From Arcuatula senhousia (lineage: Eukaryota > Mollusca > Bivalvia > Mytilida > Mytilidae): a stretch of 64,000 nt of DNA. The notes under the pieces were generated by a model, which saw only the letters and a program-made list of their open reading frames with translations, searched no databases and was not told where the DNA came from. Every line of letters starts with the position of its first letter. Position 1 is the stretch's first letter. The translations under genes were made by a program, and so were the position numbers. The stretch is from positions 43,388,106 to 43,452,105 of the forward strand of contig OZ020303.1 in assembly GCA_963971305.1 (NCBI GenBank), given 5' to 3'. Shown here one piece after another: positions 35,001 through 40,237 of this stretch.

Positions 35001-36040
35001 TTCAGGACTGTCACACATCTACTTACTGTTTGGAACTAGACCTAAATAAAAGTCAACTTGAAAATTTCCGTCAAACTTTTCTCTGAAACTGTATATGGGT
35101 TTGATTTGAAACTTGGTAGGATGGTTCAGTATGACAAACTGTACATCCTAAGAGACCTCTACTACCTGTTTAGGGCCTAGCAGGGGCATCAGTGTCCCAT
35201 GGACACATTCCTTCTTTATTTTAATTATAGGATTAATAATTGTCTTCTGTGTTAAATCATACATTTTTCTGTTTGTTTGTTTTTTTATTGATGGGTATGC
35301 AACTTGGTACACTTATCAGCCATGGAATGAATTAAACAAATGAGTATTAAAGAAGAATATGTGCCAAGCAAGACATTTTTAACTTCATGACACATTTCTA
35401 TTGTTTCTTCATATAAAGATTAGAATTAAAAGTTTCATGTATGTTATTCATTTTCAGAGGTTATGATGCCCTCCATAGAAATAAAGGTTTGATCAAACAC
35501 GACCAAAAAGAATACCAGAGAGAATTAGAGCGAAATTATCATGATATCAAAGAGAGGCTGAATAAGCTGATCTCGACAAAAGCTGCAACAATTAAAAGAT
35601 CAAAACATAGACATAGGTATATATAGTATTTTGTCATTGTCCCAAGAATTTACCAGCATGGGATATCAACGCATTTGTAAAGATAAAAAAAGATCGGTCT
35701 TGTTTAAATTCTACAGCGCTTTTAAAAAGCTTTTCTTATTGGGGTATTGGTAAAATTTTCAGTAGACAAAATAATGTAAAAAACTGTTTGGATTTCTGTC
35801 AATGGTTTACATAATATAGAAAAATGTTTTAAAAACATAAAATATGAACTCAAAAGTATGAGAAAATGACAACACTCCTTAGTAAACTTATTTGTGGATT
35901 AGAGATAAAACGGATAATAAATCATCTGTGCTTTTTGGGGTAAATGCACTAATATGCTAGAAATATGATATTATAATTTGTGTTGTTGTTTTTTCAGAGG
36001 AAATAAAGAATCACCTACTAAACAGAAAAGTATTGTTTAG
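1888..36040 (+). CDS. DOCK7: DOCK-family Rho guanine nucleotide exchange factor, 3' part (DOCK6/7/8-like), 18 exons
   Basis: Known of the family: DOCK proteins catalyse GDP/GTP exchange on Rac and/or Cdc42 through the DHR-2 domain at the membrane and cytoskeleton. Seen here: eighteen GT-AG exons whose phases match at every junction join to 2283 nt (760 codons plus TAG). Diagnostic stretches are [111 protein letters not shown] and [16 protein letters not shown]. These match the DOCK-C subfamily closely from memory. DHR-2 runs roughly from the exon at 11419 to the exon at 35458; the TTVNQGP stretch holds the candidate nucleotide-sensor valine. The C-terminus is [17 protein letters not shown]-1 and the N-terminus lie upstream of the window. 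All exons are open and conserved, so the gene looks functional. DOCK7 versus DOCK6 or DOCK8 cannot be separated from this part alone; invertebrates often have one gene for the group. Confidence 0.93.
2581..2743 (+). repeat. Fragment of the GGATTTCACGGAGTGAAA repeat family
   Basis: It contains the family core words TTTTCTCAGCAACTACTAAT, ATACAGCATCAGGGTGGG and TTCCTGTTTAACGAAATCC, seen again at 11664-11852, 18254-19136 and 56747-56945. It lies directly against the 5' end of the next element. Confidence 0.65.
3522..7331 (-). mobile_element. piggyBac-type DNA transposon with TTAA duplication
   Basis: TTAA at 3522-3525 and 7328-7331 flanks a 3802-bp body with ends CCCTTGCCGTGCTG and CAGCATGGCAAGGG (inverted, one mismatch). 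Near the 3' end are two copies of the palindrome CCCGGATATATCCGGG. A paralogous empty site exists at 19425-19440 (ATGCATTTTAAAGTCCACCA), in the related copy of the host repeat, with a single TTAA. A transposase is encoded on the minus strand. Confidence 0.92.
4240..6629 (-). pseudogene. piggyBac-type transposase, intron-containing, frameshifted
   Basis: A DDE transposase of the piggyBac superfamily cuts and pastes at TTAA. The N-terminal acidic segment starts at 6629 ([20 protein letters not shown]). [18 protein letters not shown] (6121 down) and [13 protein letters not shown] (about 5955-5918) correspond to the first-aspartate region. [11 protein letters not shown] near 5760, [17 protein letters not shown] near 5680, [13 protein letters not shown] (about 5060-5020) and [20 protein letters not shown] (about 4595-4537) follow in family order. 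Two introns can be read, at 5499-5108 and 5016-4646; both have a GTTAGT donor and a CAG acceptor and restore the reading SSSEFIG|IGKPDP and GGVD|M. Frameshifts (after GHILYL, after KLWNS and between N-terminal blocks) and a stop before ELGVG show that it is dead. Confidence 0.85.
7616..7715 (+). CDS. DOCK7: DOCK exon 2 of window
   Basis: The acceptor is CTATTGTAG and the donor is GATGT|GTATGT. It encodes [20 protein letters not shown] through PSMEQSDV. The donor was chosen over the GTGTAT two bases upstream because only it keeps the phase into the next exon. Confidence 0.8.
7836..7950 (+). repeat. 30-bp minisatellite
   Basis: Units of the form TTATCTGTAAAATCCTGAAT + TCCCGCAG recur at 7861, 7891 and 7921, a period of 30 bp. 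They lie in the DOCK intron just after exon 2. Confidence 0.8.
8599..8698 (+). CDS. DOCK7: DOCK exon 3 of window
   Basis: The acceptor is AATTTTAG and the donor CAG|GTAATA. It encodes [20 protein letters not shown] through [10 protein letters not shown]. The HIEGNLAAE and LDTIE pattern matches the DOCK-C consensus region before DHR-2. Confidence 0.88.
8740..8860 (+). repeat. ~120-bp dispersed repeat shared with ROCK intron 2
   Basis: GATATGGAGTAAATGAACAT through TCATCAGCAGCACT is almost identical to 49950-50065, where it sits inside a hAT-like element. The sequence here is therefore probably a fragment of the same family. Confidence 0.7.
9113..9244 (+). CDS. DOCK7: DOCK exon 4 of window
   Basis: The acceptor is TTATTTCAG and the donor AGG|GTAAGA; 44 codons in phase 0. 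It encodes [20 protein letters not shown] through [11 protein letters not shown]. Confidence 0.92.
9532..9684 (+). CDS. DOCK7: DOCK exon 5 of window
   Basis: The acceptor is TATTTTCAG and the donor AAT|GTAAGT; 51 codons. It encodes [20 protein letters not shown] through [13 protein letters not shown], one of the best conserved DOCK6/7/8 segments. Confidence 0.95.
10175..10333 (+). CDS. DOCK7: DOCK exon 6 of window
   Basis: The acceptor is CTCAATTCAG and the donor CAG|GTGAGG; 53 codons. It encodes [20 protein letters not shown] through [11 protein letters not shown]. Confidence 0.95.
10664..11230. mobile_element. TTAA-flanked MITE with perfect 17-bp TIRs
   Basis: TTAA at 10664-10667 and 11227-11230 flanks a 559-bp body whose ends GGTTAGTGAGGACACCT and AGGTGTCCTCACTAACC are perfect inverted repeats. 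The body is non-coding. The surrounding sequence (GAATGTGTTT... ATGATTTGC...TAGATGG) has an uninterrupted relative at about 63250-63290, which supports the insertion. Confidence 0.9.
11419..11595 (+). CDS. DOCK7: DOCK exon 7 of window (start of DHR-2)
   Basis: The acceptor is TTGTCACAG and the donor GAG|GTAAGA; 59 codons. It encodes [20 protein letters not shown] through [15 protein letters not shown], corresponding to the start of the helical lobe A of DHR-2. Confidence 0.96.
11664..11852 (+). repeat. Fragment of the GGATTTCACGGAGTGAAA repeat family
   Basis: It begins TTGGCCAGATTTCACGGAGT and contains the family words ATACAGCATCAGGGTGGG and CTCACCTACTTCTTGTTTAA, ending near TTGACTTTGACAGG. 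It is a single unit of the repeat that is tandem at 18254-19136. Confidence 0.75.
12081..12197 (+). CDS. DOCK7: DOCK exon 8 of window
   Basis: The acceptor is TTTATTGTAG and the donor CAG|GTAATT; 39 codons. It encodes [20 protein letters not shown] through [10 protein letters not shown] within DHR-2 lobe A. Confidence 0.95.
12208..12260 (+). repeat. Hairpin plus (TCTG)n, 5' end of a repeat
   Basis: CCCCCAGTTGTGGGAGAGCG is followed closely by TCTGTCTGTCTGTC. This is the same order of hairpin then microsatellite seen at the 5' ends of the larger elements; the rest of this copy is degenerate. Confidence 0.5.
14052..16457 (+). mobile_element. Second TACGACCGC-family copy, inner
   Basis: A second 5' end (TGTACGACCGCAAAAAATTT plus a (TCG)n run) starts here, and a matching 3' end (TTGCGGTCGTATCATGCTGC, then CTCAGCGAAGCTTTTTATT) lies at about 16418-16457. 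Pairing of these two ends is inferred from nesting; internal duplication is an alternative. Confidence 0.55.
15078..15860 (+). mobile_element. TCTCGCC hairpin element with 182-bp tandem core
   Basis: It starts with a long hairpin (TCTCGCCTGCGACGAAT paired with ATTCGTCGCGGAAGGCGAGA), then a GGCGGCGGCG run. A repeat beginning CGTAAACTTTTTTGTAAGAC recurs at 15147, 15329 and 15511 (period 182). It ends with AGGCGAGACATACTTTTAGT, an inverted copy of the hairpin arm. Related copies are at 60402-61310 and, diverged, 37858-38400. Confidence 0.78.
17738..19582 (+). mobile_element. TACGACCGC-family element, third copy
   Basis: It begins ATACGACCGCAAAATTTTTG with a (TCG)n run and ends with TTGCGGTCGTATCATGCTGC and CATAGCTTTTTATT. 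It is interrupted at 18254-19136 by another repeat. It holds the empty piggyBac target site near 19434, the counterpart of the filled site at 3522. Confidence 0.72.
18254..19136 (+). mobile_element. GGATTTCACGGAGTGAAA hairpin element with 168-bp tandem core
   Basis: It starts with the hairpin GGATTTCAC-GGA-GTGAAAAATCC followed by (GGGC)n, and this 5' part is itself repeated at 18382. Units with AGAAAATTTTCGTAACAG recur at 18635, 18802 and 18970, a 168-bp period. Flanking sequence (TCTCTTAC(T/G)GTTTTT... TGAGATATAAGGGGTCG) is continuous in the relative at about 3221-3260, so this is an insertion. The long open frame through it is repeat-derived. Confidence 0.75.
19706..19762 (+). pseudogene. 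Truncated upstream copy of DOCK exon 9 ending in a stop
   Basis: An acceptor (TTTCTGTCATTTCAG) is followed by [18 protein letters not shown] and TAG. The first ten codons match the real exon at 19829 ([10 protein letters not shown]), then similarity is lost. It is in the correct phase, so inclusion would end the protein here. It may be a dead fragment or a poison/terminal exon; only transcripts can tell. Confidence 0.7.
19829..19972 (+). CDS. DOCK7: DOCK exon 9 of window
   Basis: The acceptor is CTTTCATTTCAG and the donor ATG|GTCAGT; 48 codons. It encodes [20 protein letters not shown] through [11 protein letters not shown], nearly invariant in DOCK6/7/8. It is flanked by an upstream copy of its 5' part and a downstream copy of its 3' part. 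Confidence 0.96.
20003..20125 (+). pseudogene. Truncated downstream copy of DOCK exon 9
   Basis: From CCCCTGAAAAGGAGGGGATC to TGGTCAGTTTGAATTTGATG the sequence repeats the 3' two thirds of the exon at 19829-19972 plus its donor and following intron. The conceptual reading [19 protein letters not shown] is broken by a stop. It lacks the 5' part and an acceptor, so it is a decayed copy. Confidence 0.8.
20549..20680 (+). CDS. DOCK7: DOCK exon 10 of window
   Basis: The acceptor is TTTGACTATAG and the donor CAG|GTAACA; 44 codons. It encodes [20 protein letters not shown] through [11 protein letters not shown], in DHR-2. Confidence 0.95.
20694..20790 (+). repeat. Possible tRNA-derived SINE head
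   Basis: GCTGGTAGTAAAGTGG resembles a Pol III A box and GTGGTTTCAATCCACTTC a B box, about 50 nt apart. No clover-leaf or intact tRNA can be folded with confidence, so it is read as a degenerate SINE head. Confidence 0.4.
21121..21255 (+). CDS. DOCK7: DOCK exon 11 of window
   Basis: The acceptor is CATTTTCAG and the donor GAG|GTAAGC; 45 codons. It encodes [20 protein letters not shown] through LPEISHRLE. The [11 protein letters not shown] motif is typical of DHR-2 lobe B. Confidence 0.96.
21270..21340 (+). repeat. Hairpin plus GTTTGTCTGT repeat fragment
   Basis: CCCTCACTTCAAAGAAGAAG + GGGCTATACTGTTT forms an imperfect hairpin followed by a degenerate TGTTTGTCTG run and TTTTCTAAGCAACTACTAGA. 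It is a short relative of the hairpin-capped families. Confidence 0.5.
21680..26037. mobile_element. Second piggyBac-type element, 4.35 kb, no transposase recognised
   Basis: TTAA at 21680-21683 and 26034-26037 flanks a body with ends CCCTTACTATGCTGAC and CGCATGGCTAGGG. As in the first element, the 3' subterminal part has two A/T-cored palindromes of the CCCGTATATATACGGG type, and a TGCTGNATTGTTTT word lies near the 5' end. The body is non-coding as far as I can read; a SINE-like repeat sits at about 23540-23890. It could be a non-autonomous relative or an element whose transposase has decayed. Confidence 0.82.
23541..23890 (+). repeat. SINE-like repeat with Pol III box-like head
   Basis: GTGGTGTGGTTAATGC and GGTTCATGGATGGATCC resemble A and B boxes. 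Downstream, TCTCAGGAAGGATGCTAG resembles the conserved core of several animal SINE superfamilies, and GGCCCATACACGTTAAAGAC follows. The assignment rests on pattern resemblance only. Confidence 0.5.
26499..26588 (+). CDS. DOCK7: DOCK exon 12 of window
   Basis: The acceptor is ACTTTTCAG and the donor AAG|GTAACA; 30 codons. It encodes [20 protein letters not shown] through DKLDPNK; the FYGDRFG motif is diagnostic of DHR-2. Confidence 0.95.
27145..27250 (+). repeat. Short hairpin-ended element, GGGGCATA family
   Basis: TATGCACCATCTACGAAATT + AAGGGGCATATAG forms the 5' hairpin, and TGGGCATTATGTCTTTTGGA + CATATTCTTG the 3' end. It has almost no core between them. A closely similar copy is at 39216-39345. 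Confidence 0.65.
27631..28523. mobile_element. hAT-type non-autonomous element with 8-bp target duplication (copy 1)
   Basis: GTACCTAT at 27631-27638 and 28516-28523 is a perfect 8-bp duplication flanking an 877-bp body with ends CAAGGGTCTGGAAA and TTTCCAGACCCTTG. Internal words (CCGGACATGACCGAAATTTT, GGTCATAAATCTCATAATTA) match the copy at 61724-62674 in the other orientation. The 8-bp duplication and short TIRs indicate the hAT superfamily. No transposase. Confidence 0.93.
28894..28899 (-). terminator. AATAAA polyadenylation signal for the TRIM-like gene
   Basis: On the minus strand AATAAA lies 92 bases beyond the stop of the gene at 28991-30670, a plausible 3' UTR length. Confidence 0.5.
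28991..30670 (-). CDS. TRIM-family-like protein: two B-boxes, coiled coil, C-terminal propeller-like region
   Basis: A single 559-codon frame starts AAA-ATG-G and ends DFFPW plus TAA. B-box 1 ligands are C14, C17, C27, C30, C35, C38, H42 and H51. B-box 2 ligands are C76, H79, C88, C91, C96, C99, H104 and H107. Charged heptad-like sequence from about 112 to 225 ([37 protein letters not shown]) is a coiled coil. Residues 270-559 form a beta-rich repeated region of NHL/six-bladed-propeller type. There is no RING before the B-boxes, so ubiquitin ligase activity is not supported by this sequence. Molluscs have many such RING-less, intronless B-box proteins; roles in recognition or RNA/protein binding are guesses. 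It lies antisense inside a DOCK intron and is intact, which suggests a functional retro-copied or expanded-family gene. A 5' UTR intron cannot be excluded. Confidence 0.92.
   Translation of the reverse strand: MATSLPRGQTAISCELCETNQKIKWICVQCKIKMCGICEKVHGKIKSSSEHTIIDIKEMGTRKMPTLMPDFTRMKCQIHLDQYCCFFCAKCDTLVCPECVMVTHKKHKLKKISEEYKTMQENSEKFEADLQQEENNLKELRAELGKIEALQKQGFSKTREDILQQKDMLVNAAEEHSRNFLDEVEKKHQKNLKRIEEKKNDIKNMMKNLQKKRSEVENLLLLDGSANIFTEKNPFSLPTAPKLESVRAELAVTSKLLPGDAKKISSVFGSLQDHVITDITSSKILRVFSTKLPSIIEIQATPEGTIWTNCHNTDKLLKTKVEGKELKILAEFNINVRPSLYNNGDLLLAPMFGSVLKIIKADQGEIIDTDYNIAPLKLTAVHVSQYKSMILIGARTVNGQNRYEGQLIVMDKDGNKDKVFYYDEEGQPLFTSIFSITCTSQGTIGVVDVISYDHNKGKVIILDMHGGIHEYYGHSSINSIEKPFGPTCIIASPWNNFIIAEGIKHYIHVLDEEGCFLTLINTKELGIEKPFSLCFTDHLIISGQDKEGAKIYELDFFPW
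31862..32108. mobile_element. Inverted-repeat MITE, GACCATTT-CACTTGAA family (copy 1)
   Basis: The left end AGGGACGGACCATTTCACTT plus a G run and CTTGGTTTTTTG is inverted at the right as AAAAAACCAAGAACCCCC and TTCAAGTTAAAAGGTTGGTC. The two ends could pair along their length. A second copy is at 46797-47094. Confidence 0.78.
32230..32456 (+). repeat. 3' fragment of a TACGACCGC-family element
   Basis: It contains GGGGTCAAAGGGGCCAAAAA and ends CATGTTTCGGTCATATCATG + CTGTGCTCGGCCTAGCTTTT, the family 3' end with several substitutions. The 5' part is missing. Confidence 0.7.
32526..32616 (+). CDS. DOCK7: DOCK exon 13 of window
   Basis: The acceptor is TTTTTCAG and the donor ATAA|GTAAGT, ending in phase 1. 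It encodes [20 protein letters not shown] through FDQNYNI, DHR-2 lobe B/C. Confidence 0.95.
32995..33140 (+). CDS. DOCK7: DOCK exon 14 of window
   Basis: The acceptor is TTGTTTCCAG and the donor CAA|GTAAGT. With the carried base it reads [20 protein letters not shown] through [27 protein letters not shown] is almost invariant in DOCK6/7/8. Confidence 0.97.
33580..33717 (+). CDS. DOCK7: DOCK exon 15 of window
   Basis: The acceptor is TTATTGCAG and the donor CAA|GTAAGT; 46 codons. It encodes [20 protein letters not shown] through [13 protein letters not shown]. The candidate nucleotide-sensor valine of DHR-2 lobe C lies in TTVNQ at the end of this exon. Confidence 0.97.
33845..34025 (+). repeat. 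Repeat fragment with GTCTGTCTGTCC and CTTTACATGAAGGAAGG
   Basis: The same order of words (GTCTGTCTGTCCAC, CTCCTAAA, TTTTGAT(G/A)AAACTTTACAT, GAAGGA, ATCATAT) appears at 36765-36920, and a relative at 55330-55475. It is a dispersed family of which these are incomplete copies. Confidence 0.65.
34228..34337 (+). CDS. DOCK7: DOCK exon 16 of window
   Basis: The acceptor is TTTTGTAG and the donor AAAAA|GTAAGG, ending in phase 2. It encodes [20 protein letters not shown] through [10 protein letters not shown]. Confidence 0.97.
34688..35213 (+). mobile_element. Hairpin-capped element with ~157-bp tandem core
   Basis: The 5' hairpin is ATGCCCCCCCGACAACATGT + CAGGAGCATT, followed by a GTCTGCCGTCTG run. 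Units marked by TTTTCTC(A/T)GAAA recur at 34764, 34921 and 35077 (periods 157 and 156). The 3' end is GGGGCATCAG-TGTCC-CAT-GGACA-CATT, which contains a small perfect hairpin. It is the same plan as the elements at 738 and 58479, with unrelated core sequence. Confidence 0.72.
35458..35616 (+). CDS. DOCK7: DOCK exon 17 of window (end of DHR-2)
   Basis: The acceptor is CATTTTCAG and the donor CATAG|GTATAT. It encodes [20 protein letters not shown] through [27 protein letters not shown] closes DHR-2. Confidence 0.96.
35998..36040 (+). CDS. DOCK7: DOCK last coding exon
   Basis: The acceptor is GTTTTTTCAG. With two carried bases it reads [14 protein letters not shown] and TAG. The short polar tail follows the conserved domain, as expected for the family C-terminus. 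Confidence 0.9.
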
Positions 36041-36320
36041 GACAAAGTTTTTGTGAAGGGCCAGTGTAACTTGAGAGCAGTTGAAGATATAAACTAAGAA
36101 TATGAAACTAGTCATAAATTTAGTTGTAAAACAACACTGACTGTATATTCATATAATTTGGTATATTTTGCTTGCCATAGCTTTGAAAATGATGTATAGT
36201 GACTTCATCATTTTCTGTCATTGTCTCTTTGTTTGTCATGTCACTTTAGCAAGAAAATAGAAAAAAATCTTTTTTATAATAAATGATTTTGTAAAATTTT
36301 ATAATAAAATGTTTAGAAAA
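36041..36320 (+). other. DOCK7: DOCK 3' UTR
   Basis: AT-rich sequence between the stop and the two polyadenylation signals at 36278 and 36303. No open frame or repeat is seen in it. Confidence 0.6.
36278..36308 (+). terminator. DOCK7: Two AATAAA polyadenylation signals for DOCK
   Basis: AATAAA occurs at 36278-36283 and 36303-36308, about 240-270 bases after the stop codon, in an AT-rich 3' UTR. Confidence 0.65.
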
Positions 36321-36592
36321 TGTGAAGGAGACATCAGACAATGTAATATTCTGAATGTGTTGTATAGTTTGTTTATAGTTTGTCTTATGGTTATCAAATA
36401 TTAGTGGGAAAAAACTAGAATCTCTGACTATGATCTTAAAATCTCAGAAAGAAAGAAGAAATCCAACATTGATTTTAATCAGATGTTTTTTTTATAATTT
36501 AATTTTTTTAGAGGGAGGATTCTTTTCATGAAGAATTTTGTTTAGTTTTTACAGCCATCCCAAACTAGGAATCACAATGGATGTCTTCATCC

Positions 36593-36759
36593 CAGTGTCG
36601 GATCCAGGGGGTCCGGGGGTCGGAACCCCCCCTTTCCTCCGAAACTTTAAATTTTTGTGTAGATTTTCAGCAAAATTGGTCTGGAAACCCCCCCCCCTTT
36701 CAGCCCACAGAACCCAGTATGTGGAACCCCCCCTTTTGAAATTTCTGGATACGCCCCTG
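36593..36759. mobile_element. 167-bp MITE with GGATCCAG ends (copy 1)
   Basis: The ends CAGTGTCGGATCCAGGGGG and TTCTGGATACGCCCCTG are inverted with mismatches, and CATCC is repeated on both sides (36588-36592, 36760-36764). CAGGGGCGGATCC-type ends are common in hAT-derived animal MITEs. The only visible direct repeat is 5 bp, so the superfamily is not certain. A second copy is at 45101-45286. Confidence 0.8.
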
Positions 36760-36764
36760 CATCC

Positions 36765-36920
36765 TGTCTGTCTGTCCACTTATCTCATAAGTGGCACTCC
36801 TCCTAAATCACGTAAATGAATTTTGATGAAACTTTACATGAAGGAAGAACATCATATGAAGATTTGCATAAACAAATTTCATTGCTCTTTGAAATCGTTC
36901 AGGGGAGATAATCAGACTTA
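36765..36920 (+). repeat. Repeat fragment related to 33845-34025
   Basis: GTCTGTCTGTCCACTTATCT, CTCCTCCTAAAT, TGATGAAACTTTACATGAAG and ATCATATGAAG occur in the same order as at 33845, and the copy ends near TTCAGGGGAGATAATC. Confidence 0.65.
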
Positions 36921-37857
36921 AATTTTTCCAATAAAGTGTTAAATATGAAGTGGTATGTATCCTTTTGTGAGCTCATTCTCAGTGATCCTTGTTCTAAACT
37001 TCATTAAAAAGCAAACCAGAATATATTTTAAAAATAGTTCAGCTATTTCTATACCTGTAATGATTTCAAACATTAATTGCATCAAGGATGTGGAAACTAA
37101 ACAGGTCAAGGATTTTACCTTTTAAGGATAATGTTTTCGTCAAACTTTAACCAATAGTTTTTGAAAGAGTATAAATAAATACGATCGCCAACACGTGCTT
37201 TTTGTGAAATAATTAAATATAACATGACTCGCAAAATAAATCTTTAAAATGAGCGGTGAAAAAATTGGTTGTTGTATTTGTATTAATGTCATATTAAAAA
37301 TAAACATATTGAAGAAAAACTTTTTCACCCAAACAGCTTTGACAAGTAGGGAGATTTTATGGCCATGTTTACCTTTTTGATTGTCCATTGACCAATACAC
37401 TTAATAAAATAGAAGTCAATAAGTGGAACATAACATTACTTTATAAGGAGAATTTACCCATGTTAAACAAAATAACGTTTAAAACCAATGATATTTGGTA
37501 TTTGCGAAATATGAGCGAGGAAGTTAAAGAATACATGTTTATGTTAGGAACTTTTCTATCAAACCGACGAAAAAGTTTTACCATTTTTCCCAATTGAAAA
37601 GGTCAATCTTTTACACAATTTTGTTTGATTAATAGGTCAAACAAAATCTAGAAAACCCGACCTGCTAAAGACTCGTCTAAAGATTTGTGAACACTACAAA
37701 ACTATAAAGCATACAAATTTGAAAATTTACACATTAATTAATTACCATTAGAGAAAGCACATATTAAATTTCCTAAAAATCCATTGAATTCATTGGGAAT
37801 TTTTTTTGTCTACATGGCCTTTCCTAAATTTGTCAGTATTCTAGTTAAACCTTGATT

Positions 37858-38400
37858 TTTGTCTTGCCTGCGACTGCAATAATAAGGTACCATTATGCTG
37901 ATTCCAATGGCGGCAGGGTGGCGTCCACAATTGTTAACTTTTTTGGTTTAGTCTGTTTAATGTGAAATAATTATGGTACAACATTTATATTTGATATGCA
38001 GATGCATTAGCAGCAGTGCAGATCAATTTTCAAGTAGATTTTATCTACCGGTATATGCTCCTGCAGTCACGGTCCACTGACTTTTAAATTTCTTACTGAT
38101 TTGGCCTATGTTAATGTTTTTGGTTTAGTCTGTTTAATGTGAAATGCTTATGGAACACCATTGATATTTGGTATGCCATAGCATTAGCATCAGTACAGAT
38201 CAATTCTAAGAGGATTTTATCTGTATGCTCCTGCAGTCAAAGTCGACTGACTATGAGATTTTATACTCATTTTGCTTAATGTTATAAATTTTTTTCTTAG
38301 TCTGTTTTATGTGAACAAGTAAAGGTACACCATTGATATTTGATGTACGGTTGCATAAAGCATCAGCCATTTGCATCAACATAGATCAATTTCTTGGGTA
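37858..38400 (+). repeat. Diverged GTCTTGCCTGCGAC element with ~175-bp tandem core
   Basis: It begins GTCTTGCCTGCGACTGCAAT with a GGCGGCAGGGTGGCG run, then units carrying TTTAGTCTGTTTAATGTGAA near 37948 and 38126, with a third diverged unit near 38298. It resembles the 15078 and 60402 elements in plan and 5' end, but the core is different. Confidence 0.6.
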
Positions 38401-38639
38401 ATTTGTTTTATATAGTTTTGTACATTGAAATATTTGTTATAATTTGTTAGATATTTTTTACTGTGATGAAATGAAAGAGTGCAATATACATGATCAATAT
38501 TATTATAGATCTGTTTAATATGCTTGTAGTAGTATGCTAAAATTAAAAAGAAATAAATACTAAAAAAATATTTATTTTTGACTTATTTTACATGTAAAAA
38601 AAATCTGATAATCAATTTTCAATGTAAACAAATAAAAAC

Positions 38640-38905
38640 AAGAGACAATAGGTAACCTACTTTACCATTAGTGATGATGAGATCTACATCAATATAAAGT
38701 AACCATTTGAAATTCCACAATGGAAGACAGCCAGCAGCCTTCAACGTACCACTGGTTGCTGCTTGTTGTCTTTCATTGGCCCTAGATTAAAAATGTAATA
38801 CATAAGATACAATACTAATCCTAAAATTATCGACAAAAGATGAAGAACAATTAGCATAAAGATGACGAGATACAAATGTAAGCTTTGACAAGACTCTTGG
38901 CTTAG
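38640..38905 (-). other. Duplicated segment A with a possible minus-strand exon
   Basis: It matches 46430-46680 in the same orientation (shared CACAATGGA, GCCAGCAGCCTTCAACG, ATTGGCCC...GATTAAA or GTCTAAA, GAAAGCTTTG/TAAGCTTTGACAA). On the minus strand an acceptor-like TTTTAATCTAG at about 38783 leads into ANERQQAATSGTLKAAGCLP and LWNFKWLLYIDVDLIITNG with a GTAAAG donor near 38670. I do not recognise the protein. The second copy has a stop soon after CPLW, so one or both are relics. Confidence 0.4.
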
Positions 38906-39215
38906 GACAAGCACATATAAGATATGGCAGGGTTAAACTAGTTTTTGGGCCTGACCCAGCCTTTGGTGTAAAATTTGTAACATGTAGCACATTCTTATTT
39001 TATTGTATTAAGAGTTGTTAATGTCATATGTAGCCCAACTTTCGTTTAATGGTGCATATTCTTAGCTAGGAACTTTTGGTTAAGCTTCTATGGCCCACCA
39101 ATGAAAGTTGTTAGACTTATATTTATTCTGTTGGTCTGTCTGTCTGTCTGTTTGTTTATTTGCTGGTTTAATTCCGTGTTTCAACTGATTTGCCTGATAC
39201 TGTAAGATGTTCATA

Positions 39216-39345
39216 AATTTTTATGCCCCATCTACAAAAGTAGGGGGCATAAAGTGTTCATGACAGTTTGTAATTTCATCAAAATTGGTCAATCTGTCCC
39301 AAATGTTGCTAGGTGGGGCATTAATTCTTTTGGACATATTATTGT
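39216..39345 (+). repeat. Short hairpin-ended element, GGGGCATA family
   Basis: TATGCCCCATCTAC-AAAA-GTAGGGGGCATA is a near-perfect 5' hairpin. The 3' end is GGTGGGGCATTAATTCTTTT + GGACATATTATTG. It is about 130 bp with no tandem core, and similar to 27145-27250. Confidence 0.7.
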
Positions 39346-40237
39346 TTTTCTAATTAATCATATTAAAGACAACAATGTACTAAAAATCATACTATTCTAA
39401 CAAATCCTTGCTGAATGGGCCATCAGTATATAAGGAGATAACATTTGCTTTGATTGACTTGCTTAAATGTTTTTGTAATTTGCTCTAACAGCATTTTATA
39501 AAAAAAAAGTTATGCAAGTTTAGCTTTTGTCTATAATAACACACACAGATTTTGAACCAAATACAGACCACAATTAATGAAACTTCATCTTGAAATGATA
39601 TATTTAGAATACAGAAATGAGAAATGTATTCCTATTTACTCACAATCTGTGCCAACAACTTTTCAGTCATTAGCCTGAACCATGAAGTTCACATGTCTAT
39701 ACGAAATTTTACTCTTTATACCAACAATAATTTGCAAATTTTCATAAGCCCTAAAGAATTTTTACTAGCTACATTGGGCTACTAGTAACTAAGGGCATAG
39801 ACTTTCAAGTCAAAAATATAAAATGCAATTTTAGAAGACATCTTAGAACTGGCCATTCAGTTCTAGAGTTGGATGTTCATTTGAAAAGTAATTGTCCATT
39901 TCATAACTAACTTTAGAATATCAGCATCTTCTGCAAGGTCTACACCAACCAAAGTAAATGATAAGAGATTAAATTATGAATAAACTGTTGGAAAGAGGGA
40001 AATGATTACTTTTCAAAACAAAACAAAAAATACACAAAAAAATGATTAAAAAATGCCTAAAATTTTAGTAATGGTAGCTGCAGTCCTGATATCAACATAT
40101 CTAATAACTCAGTTAGTGCTGCTTTGTACATGTTTTTTATAAGAACCATTAGTTTGACAGCATACCAAAGTATCATCTGTGTGATGGTTTTAGAACACTT
40201 AACAAGTTAAAGAAGTAGTACTTTACTTAAGCATGTC

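Larger units (their letters stand above)
36321..40237. other. Intergenic DNA between DOCK and the satellite array
   Basis: The identifiable parts are a 167-bp MITE (36593-36759), a repeat fragment (36765-36920), a diverged hairpin element (37858-38400), a duplicated segment (38640-38905) and a short hairpin element (39216-39345). An open stretch of 69 codons at 37388-37597 has no recognised similarity. The rest is AT-rich with no clear gene. Confidence 0.6.

Noticed and set aside
36538..36819. Open frames on both strands with proline/glycine runs
   Set aside because: They are produced by the C-rich blocks of the 167-bp MITE and the following repeat fragment.
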